Shown piece after piece: positions 46,685 to 55,041 of a DNA stretch of 64,000 bases. How positions within the stretch are numbered: the first letter of the stretch is position 1; every line of letters begins with the position of its first letter. Source of the DNA: Arsenicibacter rosenii (GTDB lineage Bacteria > Bacteroidota > Bacteroidia > Cytophagales > Spirosomataceae). The notes under the pieces were generated by a model. The model was not told where the DNA came from. It ran no database searches and saw nothing but the letters and a program-made list of their open reading frames with translations. The stretch covers positions 58,862 to 122,861 of the forward strand of contig NZ_MORL01000015.1 in assembly GCF_001870735.1 (NCBI RefSeq), read 5' to 3'. The translations under genes and the position numbers were made by a program.

Positions 46685-48778
46685 TTAAATCACACGCATT
46701 TCAGTATCAGGGCTCAATTGCTTCAACAACTGGCGAACATTTTCCTTGGCCGTATCATCTTTGAAACTCTGATCCCGAAACACGATACGCAGCGGTTTAT
46801 AGGATGCTACTTCCTTTGCAAAGGCCTCATCTATTCCCTTATCAAAGCAGGCCAGCAATGAGTCCTGGGCTACGCGGAACACCTTTTTATCGAGTACCAG
46901 TAGTTGCTCAATCTTATAGGAAAGCGGCAAGCCCCAATCTAGCATTACCTGAGCCAATAGATCATCAGCGGTACGATCAGGTTTGATATTGTCGGCGAAT
47001 ATGTCCAGTTGATCCTGCTGGTAATCTTGGGGTCGATAATACACATCCTGCATATTACTGGAGTCCAAGCGATAGACACGAAAGCCGGTATCTAAAGCAT
47101 CCACTGTAAGCTCATCGATTATGTTGGCTTGATCGAAGTTTAGCAATGAAGTTTTATTTCTTAATTGAAGCCCATGATCTTTACTTACTTGGCTTCCAAC
47201 CTTTCGAATTCGGTCCTTACCAATTTCACATATATTTTTGAAGCCAACTTTATATGCTTCACTACCTTCTTCCGTTAGCTCTGGTAATTGCACCATTATG
47301 AACTTACGTTTACCGTTATCAGAAGTGTTAAGCCTCATTAATGACTCTGCGGTAGATGTTGACCCAGCAAAAAAGTCTAGTACAATTCCGGTCGAATCCT
47401 GGCATCCAATTTTGATTAAATACTTAATTAAATCCACGGGCTTTGGATAACTAAAATGGATGCCCATCTTCTTTAAATACGTTTTAGACTTTTCAGTTGT
47501 GCCCAAGTTCCGCAATACAGAAAGTATATTTCTAGATTCAACATTTTCCTTTCTATATCTTATAGCACCATTACTATTTATATAAAAATGTATTGGTGAA
47601 CCATCTTCTTCAACAGGAACGAAGCCACCTGAAATAAACTCTTTAAGCTTATTCCTATTAGCAAAGCCTCCATATATTCTACAAGGCTTTACAAGCTGGT
47701 ATCCGGATACTACTAGGTCATCAATTTTGACTGGTAACCCCGACAAGCTTTCAATGTTATATTCTTTTTTAATATCTTCCGATATATATTTCTCAGCCTG
47801 AGTAATTTCAAAGAATCTATCATCTAGCTCTTTCCCCTTATAAAAGAATTCTTCCTCTGACGAAGGGAAACCAGCAGGAAGTTCCAAAATAGCAGGAGGA
47901 TTTGCCGGACTATTCTTATTTATATTATTATCAACCACACCTGCATGCAGGTTGCTATCTTCTCTAGTGTTAGGATCAATAACGTTACCTATTGCAACAT
48001 TTTTATATTGTATGTCTCTTAGGTAACATAAAATGTATTCATGGTTTATCTTAATCTCTAACTGATTATCCGTATTCCCTTCTGAGTTCCAAATCAAACA
48101 TGCCAAGAAATTTTTTGCACCAAATATCTCGTCGCATAATTTTCTTAGATTATGGACTTCCTTATCATTTATTGAAACAAATAAAATTCCATCGTTCCTT
48201 AACAAATTACGCGCAAGCTTCAGCCTAGGATACATCATACTCAGCCAATCGGAGTGATATCTTCCACTGGTTTCGGGATTAGCAATCAGTCGCTCCCCTT
48301 CTTCATTAACATGGCCAGACTCTTCATTGAATTCATTTAACCTCTTGGCAAAGTTATCTACATATATAAAGTCTTTACCAGTGTTGTAAGGTGGGTCAAT
48401 GTAGATCATCTTGATCTTCCCGAAGTAGCTTTCCTGCAAAAGCTTCAACACTTCCAGGTTATCGCCCTCTATATACAGGTTTTCTGTATCATCAAAGTTG
48501 ACGGAGTCTTCACGGACCGGACGTAGCGTCTTCGTTGTAGGCAGGTTCGCCGTGACGATGGCCTCCCGCTTACCGGGCCATTCCAGACGATAACGTTCTT
48601 TGTTGCCTTCAATCACCTGATGACTGAGTTCCTGCTTCAACAGATCAAAATCAACGGCCTTGCCGTTTTCTGTCTCAGTGATACAGTTAGGAAATAGGGC
48701 AGCCAGTGCTTCCAGGTTCTTACTCACCTGATCGGGACTAGCCATGTCAAGACGGTCTTCCTCTGATAAATAGGGCAT
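46685..48778 (-). CDS. Type III DNA-methyltransferase, Mod subunit (N6-adenine, beta class)
   Basis: About 697 residues. Motif IV DPPYNTGKDFIYVDNF (about 134) precedes motif I LDFFAGSTSTAESL (about 471), the beta-class order of type III Mod proteins. I start it at the ATG 48778 (MPYLSEEDRL); a TTG seven codons upstream is less likely. The region between the motifs, which holds the target-recognition domain, is much richer in A/T than the ends, suggesting exchange by recombination. It is the first gene of the four-gene operon. Confidence 0.93.
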   Translation of the reverse strand: MPYLSEEDRLDMASPDQVSKNLEALAALFPNCITETENGKAVDFDLLKQELSHQVIEGNKERYRLEWPGKREAIVTANLPTTKTLRPVREDSVNFDDTENLYIEGDNLEVLKLLQESYFGKIKMIYIDPPYNTGKDFIYVDNFAKRLNEFNEESGHVNEEGERLIANPETSGRYHSDWLSMMYPRLKLARNLLRNDGILFVSINDKEVHNLRKLCDEIFGAKNFLACLIWNSEGNTDNQLEIKINHEYILCYLRDIQYKNVAIGNVIDPNTREDSNLHAGVVDNNINKNSPANPPAILELPAGFPSSEEEFFYKGKELDDRFFEITQAEKYISEDIKKEYNIESLSGLPVKIDDLVVSGYQLVKPCRIYGGFANRNKLKEFISGGFVPVEEDGSPIHFYINSNGAIRYRKENVESRNILSVLRNLGTTEKSKTYLKKMGIHFSYPKPVDLIKYLIKIGCQDSTGIVLDFFAGSTSTAESLMRLNTSDNGKRKFIMVQLPELTEEGSEAYKVGFKNICEIGKDRIRKVGSQVSKDHGLQLRNKTSLLNFDQANIIDELTVDALDTGFRVYRLDSSNMQDVYYRPQDYQQDQLDIFADNIKPDRTADDLLAQVMLDWGLPLSYKIEQLLVLDKKVFRVAQDSLLACFDKGIDEAFAKEVASYKPLRIVFRDQSFKDDTAKENVRQLLKQLSPDTEMRVI

Positions 48779-49048
48779 TGTGGGCTTTTCCAACGACAAA
48801 ATGTTTTTTTATTATTACCTAAGTACCACCAAAAGCAAAGATACCAAACGAATCTTTGTGGATATACTTAGAGCTAAATCTCGAAAAATACTAAAATATA
48901 AGGGAATTTGAGCCTTTCATGGGCAATTTAGGTAGAATACAAGCTCGGAACAGGATAGAGCTGAGATCCCCCTCGGCACCTCCCGAAGCTAAGGTGCTTT
49001 AGCCATTCTCTACTGATTCTACGAGGAATAGGGCTAGATAATCATATT

Positions 49049-52000
49049 CTACTTACTACCAATCACTGTTAATGGAATATTTGCCTGCTTCATCAAATGG
49101 TTTTCAGTAACAGCTAACAGAGTTAACTGTTCTTGCGTAACCAATCTCGGCGATATCCCTGGCTGAACAATGTAAACTTTAAGCTCTAGCGGAAAACTCT
49201 TCTTAACTTTTGTGAGAAGTTTAATGAGTTCTTCCTCTGAACCTTTTTCCAATCGACTGCATGTGTTGCCCTTATAGGTCTTTGTTAACCGTCTTAGCAT
49301 ATGATCAAAAAGCTCTTTGGGCTCTTTATGCTTCCAATGATATGACTTTTGGGCTTGGCCACATACCTCATACAAGTCTTTAATATCACCCGCTGGCTTA
49401 CCATTTTTGGCAAACTTAAGATGATACAACTCCATAATAATCTCGTTAGAATTTTCCTTTATAGTTACTACGTCTGCAATTTCACCGGAATAATCATCGT
49501 CATAAACAATATCATAGTCTTCTGCTATAAATTTCTGAACACAGAAATATTGTATTGAGTCAGTAATTTTAGGATAGACATCCTGAGCTTCTGCTCTTAA
49601 ATTTACGCCTGACCAGTCCCAGGCTATAATCTTGTCAACTGAGTAAGGCGTTGTATTTTCCTTTAATTTAACATACTTGTTGCCCTCTAGCGACGAGCCA
49701 TCCACGAACCAAATCTTTGGCGTGCTTCTGTAAAAGAACTCTTCTACTGTTTCTGTCTTTTTACCATGGGTAATATGTAATTTTTGGGTCGGTGTTCTTT
49801 GAATGAATTTAAAGTCTTCATAGTCCTTTTTAAACAAAACTAACTCGAATTCGGCTAGCACAAGACCCTTTGATATAAAATTAAAACGTATATTTCCAGA
49901 ATCGTCAGGATTTACTAGCTGCAACTCAGAATTATATAGCTCATAATTGATGCCATTAATAGTAAACGTAAATCTTGTTTCATATTTACGATATACGTCG
50001 TCATTCCAATCAATCGTAACAGGATATTTTTTGGGTATAGAATCGACTGATTTTGGAATTAATGTTCTTTTTAGTAAATTTTCAACACTAATAGATTTAT
50101 CAATTACCTTTCGCCCCACATCACTGGACCAGGTAATAAGGCTCTCTAAATCATTTGTCCTTTTAGACCAAATGCGGCCCTTATAAGAACAGCCCATTGT
50201 TACCTCTTTACCTGCTTCGTATCCAGCACCAAATATTACAGATTTTTCAGCATTATCTTTATCAGCATCAGTTAATGCCTGTTCAATATCGGTCCCAACT
50301 CTCATTATGAACCGAATTAATTTGCCAAGATGCTCTGCTAGCCCAACGTTCTGTAATTTTAAGCGATCTATTCCATAAAAACATTTAAACAAGTCTTGCC
50401 CAGTAAGTAGTCTGGCGTTTTCTCCTGCTATTGCTTTTGCTAATTTCTGATGATGAGAGCTCTTGTCTGAACTATGAATAAACAGAAGGTTTGTTTTTGT
50501 GTCCCAATACACAACATATAAATCCCATGTTGTATTTCCAATATCTTTTATATTTCCCCAGTCAATGTAAGTTTTTCTTTCAGTGATAAAAACAAGTACC
50601 TTATCTTGCGTATTCAGGTCTTCATATATTTCCGTAATGCTGTCCTTATCTTCTAGTCCTTTCCTGAAATTTGAAGGATTCCACTTTTGGGAATAGTTGT
50701 CGAAAATAACAGTACTAAGGGCAGGTTTAATATCAGCAATGGGTATTTTTTTATCTTTAAATGCTTTAAAAGAATCAAAAAATCTTTTCTTATTTATTTC
50801 TTCTTGTGTTTTTTGTTCGCTAAATCTTGGTAATAGATAATTCCAATCGGTATCCTCTGCATATAACTGTCCCAACTCTTCTTTAACGTCTGCATCCAAA
50901 ACACTGGCTATAAAAGTTGCATTGCCTAGTTCTTCATCACGCTTCGTTCTGGTAAATCTTCCAGCGAATTGTAATGTAACGGGCAAACTCTTTCTTATAT
51001 CATGAAAAGCAGCAATTTTAAGATAAGGGTAATCAAAGCCTTCGCCCAACATATCTACGCAGACTATTATATCTATCTCACCTTTTAGGAGCTTGGCTTT
51101 AATTGACTTCTTCTCTGTTGCTGACAAACCGGAATGAATGCAGGCAGATGTAAACTCAGTGTATCGTTGATAGATAGCATGAACTTTTTCTGCTTTATTC
51201 TTATTTTCAGCTCTTGCCATTAAAACATGCTTGAAAGACTTTTTATCTTCTCTGAGTTGTTCAATCGCTAATTCTGCAATCTTTTCATCTCTTAATGCAT
51301 CATCGTATACGTAAACAGGTTTGAATTTTATTTCCTTATAATACCCTTCTTCTTGGGCCTTTTTTAAGGGGAAATTAAATATATGTTTTCCATCAATTCG
51401 CTTTGAGTCATTTCTGAATGGAGTAGCTGTAAATTGCAATATCACCTTATCAGAGAACTTATCCCTAATTTTAAACCAGGTTAATGCCTCTGAATGGTGG
51501 GCTTCATCAATAAATATATGAGAGAAATGTTCTTTAAATACTGTAAATACTTCGGGATTACACTTATTTAAAATACTTGCAGTAGCTACAATTACATTAC
51601 ACTTATCGACAAAAGATTTAGCTTCCTGTTCAGTTGATATTTTTTTACTAAATATTCCAACAACGGGATAAATAACGTTGTCATTTATAATACCCAAGCT
51701 TTTTAATATTCCTAACGAAACAAACTTTTCAGCAATCTGTTCCCTGAGTGGGTCTGTCGGTACTATTACAAGCAGCTTTTCGCATTGCTGTAATAGAAGT
51801 AAGGTAAGCATGGTTTCTGTCTTACCTGTACCCGTGGGCATGACTACTGTTGCTAGTTCCGATGAACACGCCCAATGGCTTAATGCAGCATAAATTGCTC
51901 CGACCTGAGGATTACGCAATCCATCCTTCTTAATCCCATTTTTAGAAGCTTCTCTGATAATAAAACAGTTATCTGCCCATGAACTAGTAACCAGATTTGT

Positions 52001-52069
52001 TGGCTGAAAAGGGGTATGAGGATCAATATCCTGCTTGACAAAATTTCCGGCAATTTTTTCAATTTTCAT
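49049..52069 (-). CDS. Superfamily-2 helicase with putative C-terminal nuclease domain
   Basis: A 1006-residue protein, separate from the type III operon by ~270 bp. Helicase motifs: I VVMPTGTGKTETMLTLLLLQ (about 75), II HIFIDEAHHSEALTW (DEAH, about 187), III LQFTATPFRND, V GEGFDYPYLKIAAFHDIR and VI TLQFAGRFTRTKRDE. A long C-terminal half ends with a conserved DVVTIKENSNEIIMELYHLK (about 870-882) and DLYEVCGQAQKSYHW. In related proteins this part reads ELYHCK, and it may be a PD-(D/E)XK-like nuclease. The gene is A/T-rich. It may be a stand-alone defence helicase. I do not know a named system for it. Confidence 0.8.
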   Translation of the reverse strand: MKIEKIAGNFVKQDIDPHTPFQPTNLVTSSWADNCFIIREASKNGIKKDGLRNPQVGAIYAALSHWACSSELATVVMPTGTGKTETMLTLLLLQQCEKLLVIVPTDPLREQIAEKFVSLGILKSLGIINDNVIYPVVGIFSKKISTEQEAKSFVDKCNVIVATASILNKCNPEVFTVFKEHFSHIFIDEAHHSEALTWFKIRDKFSDKVILQFTATPFRNDSKRIDGKHIFNFPLKKAQEEGYYKEIKFKPVYVYDDALRDEKIAELAIEQLREDKKSFKHVLMARAENKNKAEKVHAIYQRYTEFTSACIHSGLSATEKKSIKAKLLKGEIDIIVCVDMLGEGFDYPYLKIAAFHDIRKSLPVTLQFAGRFTRTKRDEELGNATFIASVLDADVKEELGQLYAEDTDWNYLLPRFSEQKTQEEINKKRFFDSFKAFKDKKIPIADIKPALSTVIFDNYSQKWNPSNFRKGLEDKDSITEIYEDLNTQDKVLVFITERKTYIDWGNIKDIGNTTWDLYVVYWDTKTNLLFIHSSDKSSHHQKLAKAIAGENARLLTGQDLFKCFYGIDRLKLQNVGLAEHLGKLIRFIMRVGTDIEQALTDADKDNAEKSVIFGAGYEAGKEVTMGCSYKGRIWSKRTNDLESLITWSSDVGRKVIDKSISVENLLKRTLIPKSVDSIPKKYPVTIDWNDDVYRKYETRFTFTINGINYELYNSELQLVNPDDSGNIRFNFISKGLVLAEFELVLFKKDYEDFKFIQRTPTQKLHITHGKKTETVEEFFYRSTPKIWFVDGSSLEGNKYVKLKENTTPYSVDKIIAWDWSGVNLRAEAQDVYPKITDSIQYFCVQKFIAEDYDIVYDDDYSGEIADVVTIKENSNEIIMELYHLKFAKNGKPAGDIKDLYEVCGQAQKSYHWKHKEPKELFDHMLRRLTKTYKGNTCSRLEKGSEEELIKLLTKVKKSFPLELKVYIVQPGISPRLVTQEQLTLLAVTENHLMKQANIPLTVIGSK

Positions 52070-52403
52070 TTAAATTCAGTAAAGCTACAGGGATAACAAT
52101 GAACAAAATAGTAAATTACCTATTATAAATTGTATATAAAAAACAGGGGTTATGTTTTTATTAATCGGTGATAGTTACCCTTTTGAACAGGGGTATCTCA
52201 TTTACCGCGTTTAATTTATACACATTTGTCACTCCTTTCATACCTGTTTCTGTATATCCGGTTTAGCGATCCGTGTTTGCCGTCAAATACTCATTCGTAT
52301 CCTCACCGGCTGCCAGCAGTCTTTCGCTTCATTTGACCGCTGCACTCATCCGGCTCGCTTCCCTTCGGGATCGTCAGAAACATATTATTGAAAGGAAATA
52401 ATT
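52070..52403. other. Intergenic region before the plasmid-like block
   Basis: The ~330-bp region holds the promoter of the leftward helicase gene and the start of the rightward plasmid-like genes. A/T-rich near the helicase and richer in G/C to the right. No gene or RNA is recognised. Confidence 0.5.
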
Positions 52404-52629
52404 ATGGACATCTCCTAAAACGCAAAAAACGAATAGCCCGGATTTCCACGTGTTCACTGTCCAGAAGAATGGCAAAAATGAAGGCGTATGGACTAAAATC
52501 GGAGCCGCCTGGTTTAATGAAGACCAAAGTACCCTCAACGTTCGCTTGAACTGCATTCCTTTTGAGGGCAGGCTTTCTTTCCGAAAACCACTTCCAAAGG
52601 ATGAAGAAGAAGTATCTGATAGCCTGTAA
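52404..52629 (+). pseudogene. Small conserved plasmid-type protein with an apparent frameshift after codon 4
   Basis: The reading frame that ends at 52629 encodes FHVFTVQKNGKNEGVWTKIG followed by AAWFNEDQSTLN, VRLNCIPFEGRLSF and an acidic tail, a pattern I recall from short plasmid or ICE proteins with TVxxxGxxxxWTxIGxAF and LDGRL. The frame has no ATG, GTG or TTG start until residue 17 or so. The only good start is the ATG at 52404 with AAAGGA upstream, but it opens the neighbouring frame and stops after four codons (ATG GAC ATC TCC TAA). One base inserted or a +1 shift at TCC-TAA would join it to the long frame. A terminator follows at once. Confidence 0.6.
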
Positions 52630-52644
52630 TAGACCCTACAGACT

Positions 52645-52675
52645 GGGCATGAGCTTAACGGCTCATGCCCTTTTT
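52645..52675 (+). terminator. Rho-independent terminator before leader A
   Basis: GGGCATGAGC pairs with GCTCATGCCC around TTAACG, then TTTTT. It separates the small frameshifted gene from leader A. Confidence 0.92.
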
Positions 52676-52684
52676 CATGTTTAA

Positions 52685-52895
52685 GGGGCTAAGGGCTTCG
52701 CCCTCGCGTACGCAAGGGTAAAGACACTGTCGTTTCCGGTTTGCGGGGAATTTTCCCCTTTCCCCTTCGGGAAATTCCTCGCGGGCCGCTCCGCTCCAAA
52801 ATTCCCCGCAAACCGCCCTTGCGTTTGCTACCCCACCCTCGGCGGGGGCCAAGGGTTATTCATAACCCATTTCTTAGTTTAAAAGGAGACTGTCC
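52685..52895 (+). promoter_or_regulatory. Structured RNA leader A (paralogue of leader B at 57168)
   Basis: A G/C-rich leader immediately upstream of the gene at 52896. Stems seen: hairpin GGGCTTCGCCC (52693-52703); long-range CGCAAGGG (52711-52718) with CCCTTGCG (52816-52823); inside it a 17-bp stem GGTTTGCGGGGAATTTT (52738-52754) with AAAATTCCCCGCAAACC (52798-52814); a short GACA-C-TGTC hairpin and inner hairpins; and GGGTTAT-TC-ATAACCC (52853-52868) just before the ribosome site AAGGAG (52882-52887). Leader B has the same stems with compensatory changes. This supports an RNA structure and not only DNA palindromes. Confidence 0.85.
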
Positions 52896-53450
52896 ATGAA
52901 GCCGACCAGAGAATATTACCTACCATTAGATGCTAAACTCCACCTGAAAGATGAGTTTTCGACGGCTGTGATTTACCGGTATGAACGGAACGGTAATCTG
53001 ATTGGGATGGCTTTTCGGGGAAAATCGCAAAAACCTGCCTGGCATTACCGCTTTAAATCAGCAGAGGCTCAGCAGCAATACGAGCAGAATTTCCTGCAAT
53101 CGGTTCGTGAAGCCGAAGAACAAAAACGGAAAATGAGCGAGCAGAAAAATGCCCTTCATACCCTAAAAGAAGGAGACATACTTTATTCATCGTGGGGCTG
53201 GGAGCAAACCAATATCGACTTTTTTCAGATCATTGCCGTGAAATCCAAAACGCTGACCCTACAGGAAATTGGTGCAACCAGCGTCGAAACAACGGGCTGG
53301 GCATCAGATCGGGTCATTGCTGATCCTACGATTAAAATCGGCGTGGAATTTAAAAAACGAGCCGATGGCTTCAACCAAGTCACACTGGATCGTTGCCGTA
53401 CCGCAACCCGTTATGACGGCAAGCCACTTCACCGCTCCTGGTACGCTTAA
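52896..53450 (+). CDS. Plasmid-type protein of unknown function (leader A operon, gene 1)
   Basis: A 184-residue soluble protein. Two parts are visible: an N-terminal ~100 residues with YYLPLDAKLHLKDEFSTAVI and a helical, charged stretch (FLQSVREAEEQKRKMSEQ), then a C-terminal part that begins LKEGDILYSSWGWEQTNIDF and reads like a small beta-barrel domain. I recall this second part from plasmid proteins of Proteobacteria. The start is set by AAGGAG nine bases upstream. It is the first gene of four co-directional genes after leader A. Confidence 0.8.
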   Translation: MKPTREYYLPLDAKLHLKDEFSTAVIYRYERNGNLIGMAFRGKSQKPAWHYRFKSAEAQQQYEQNFLQSVREAEEQKRKMSEQKNALHTLKEGDILYSSWGWEQTNIDFFQIIAVKSKTLTLQEIGATSVETTGWASDRVIADPTIKIGVEFKKRADGFNQVTLDRCRTATRYDGKPLHRSWYA

Positions 53451-53487
53451 TCTGCTTTAACGACCTCATAAAGAAGGAGATGCTTGC

Positions 53488-53790
53488 ATGGGAGCCTATC
53501 AAACCTATCCAATGAACTGGCGTGGTATCAGCCTCACCGTTCGATATAACCCCGATTATTCGGCCAGCTATCATGAAATATACCGGGTACAGCTTGGCCA
53601 TTTAGAAGTCCGTTGCCATGACCCGCTTCCCATCACCAGCACTGGCTATTGCTCCTATTTTACGCCTGTTTCGCACATTGAGGAGTGGGGAGGGCCACTT
53701 GAATTCGTTAAAGCGTGGCTCGACAAAGATGCCGAGCAGCCCGAATGGAAAGCCCAAAACGAGCAATCCCGCCAACTGACCCTGTTTTAA
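53488..53790 (+). CDS. Small unknown protein with C-terminal sliding-clamp motif (leader A operon, gene 2)
   Basis: A 100-residue protein of unknown family. It contains ISLTVRYNPDYSASYHEIYR, then HLEVRCHDPLPITSTGYCS, and ends EQSRQLTLF. The final QLTLF fits the beta-clamp-binding consensus QL(S/D)LF and lies at the free C-terminus, where it is usually functional. The start is set by AAGGAG (53474-53479). Confidence 0.75.
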   Translation: MGAYQTYPMNWRGISLTVRYNPDYSASYHEIYRVQLGHLEVRCHDPLPITSTGYCSYFTPVSHIEEWGGPLEFVKAWLDKDAEQPEWKAQNEQSRQLTLF

Positions 53791-53814
53791 TTCCTATCAA
53801 GAGGAGTATGAACC

Positions 53815-54555
53815 GTGACCGATTATTTTAACGAGCTATCCAAACAGTTGGATCAACTAGGTCGCAGGCATGAGCTTTCGACGGTTTTCAATGATCTTCT
53901 AACCCTATCGCTTTGTAGCTTTCACCAGACCAATCTTCAGAGCCGACTAACTGAAAAAGACCCGGATAACGAAGAAATGTATCTGAAGATCATTGACCCT
54001 TATCAGCCGGAAGAAATCAGTCTTTTTTCTCCAATCATGGGACTATTGATGCTGAATGTGCAGGACAACCCTTATACGGACCTATTGGGCGAATATTTTA
54101 TGCAGCAGATTACTCATGGGCAAAACGGCCAGTTTTTTACGCCGGAACCCGTTTGCCAGATGATGGCTGCTATACAGGGAGATCCTCATTCGATACAAGG
54201 GAAAAGAGTGCTTGACCCAGCTTGTGGCTCGGGTCGCCTGATGCTTCAATTTGCCAAGCTCAACCCTGACAACTACTTTTTTGGAGCAGATAACAGCATC
54301 ACCTGTGCCAAAATGACTGTCCTGAATTTCTTTCTAAACGGTCTTCGCGGTGAAGTCGCCTGGATGGACAGTCTTTCGATGGAATGGTATGGCGGCTGGC
54401 AGATCAATACGACTGGTCTGGGTATTTTGCCTATCGAAAAAGAACAGTCGTTTATTTGGACTGCTCCACCAAACGAAGTCGGTCCTGCTTTGACCTCGCA
54501 GAAGCCTCCTACGCAAAAGAAAATAACGGATAGCACACAGCTTACCCTTTTTTGA
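53815..54555 (+). CDS. N6-DNA-methylase-like protein lacking the NPPY motif, with clamp motif (leader A operon, gene 3)
   Basis: A 246-residue protein of the type I HsdM/N6-methylase lineage. The entry region (GQFFTPEPVCQMM) and motif I DPACGSGRLMLQFA are intact, as is DNSITCAKMTVLNFFLNG. Where NPPY/DPPY is expected it reads MDSLSMEWYGGWQINTTGL and FIWTAPP, so the catalytic motif is missing. It ends DSTQLTLF, again with QLTLF. GTG start with AAGAGGAG upstream. It may bind SAM or DNA without methylating, or be a clamp-linked accessory. Confidence 0.8.
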   Translation: MTDYFNELSKQLDQLGRRHELSTVFNDLLTLSLCSFHQTNLQSRLTEKDPDNEEMYLKIIDPYQPEEISLFSPIMGLLMLNVQDNPYTDLLGEYFMQQITHGQNGQFFTPEPVCQMMAAIQGDPHSIQGKRVLDPACGSGRLMLQFAKLNPDNYFFGADNSITCAKMTVLNFFLNGLRGEVAWMDSLSMEWYGGWQINTTGLGILPIEKEQSFIWTAPPNEVGPALTSQKPPTQKKITDSTQLTLF

Positions 54556-54678
54556 TCGACAAAAAACAGGTTCTTTTCAGTAAGGTCTTCGAGCGATAGA
54601 GGCCAACCGGACAGGTGATCTTTCCATGTTGACATAATTCAGACGGGGTGCTATGAGATCGGGACAAAGGAGATCGCC

Positions 54679-55041
54679 ATGCCCAATTTTATGGTTCCAA
54701 ACGATGCAACCCTCAGGATGTTCGCCGTAACCGGATGGGGAGGGCGGGGAACTATGTTATCCCATGACCTGAGCAATGTATCTTCGCACGATTTGATGAA
54801 ATTGAGGGCTGAATTACTTAAACTGGAATTTAAAAAAGCACTAGACCTTCCTTTCCTTCGTGAGTTGGACGCAAAGGAAGGGACGCTTTCCTATACCACG
54901 CAAGATAGCTCAGAAGAGCCTACGTATTTGGTTTATCGCATTCCCCTGCATTTAGCTCGAAGTAACTTTAATCGCATCGCTTCTTTGTTAAAACCGTATA
55001 TGGCTCCCGAACAATATACCTGGAAACCGCTTTCGCCTTAG
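54679..55041 (+). CDS. Unknown protein (leader A operon, gene 4)
   Basis: A 120-residue soluble protein without a recognised family. Landmarks are GWGGRGTMLSHDLSNVSSHD and HLARSNFNRIASLLKPYM. The start is set by AAGGAG (54667-54672). Its stop overlaps the stop of the convergent metallopeptidase gene by two bases. Confidence 0.6.
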   Translation: MPNFMVPNDATLRMFAVTGWGGRGTMLSHDLSNVSSHDLMKLRAELLKLEFKKALDLPFLRELDAKEGTLSYTTQDSSEEPTYLVYRIPLHLARSNFNRIASLLKPYMAPEQYTWKPLSP

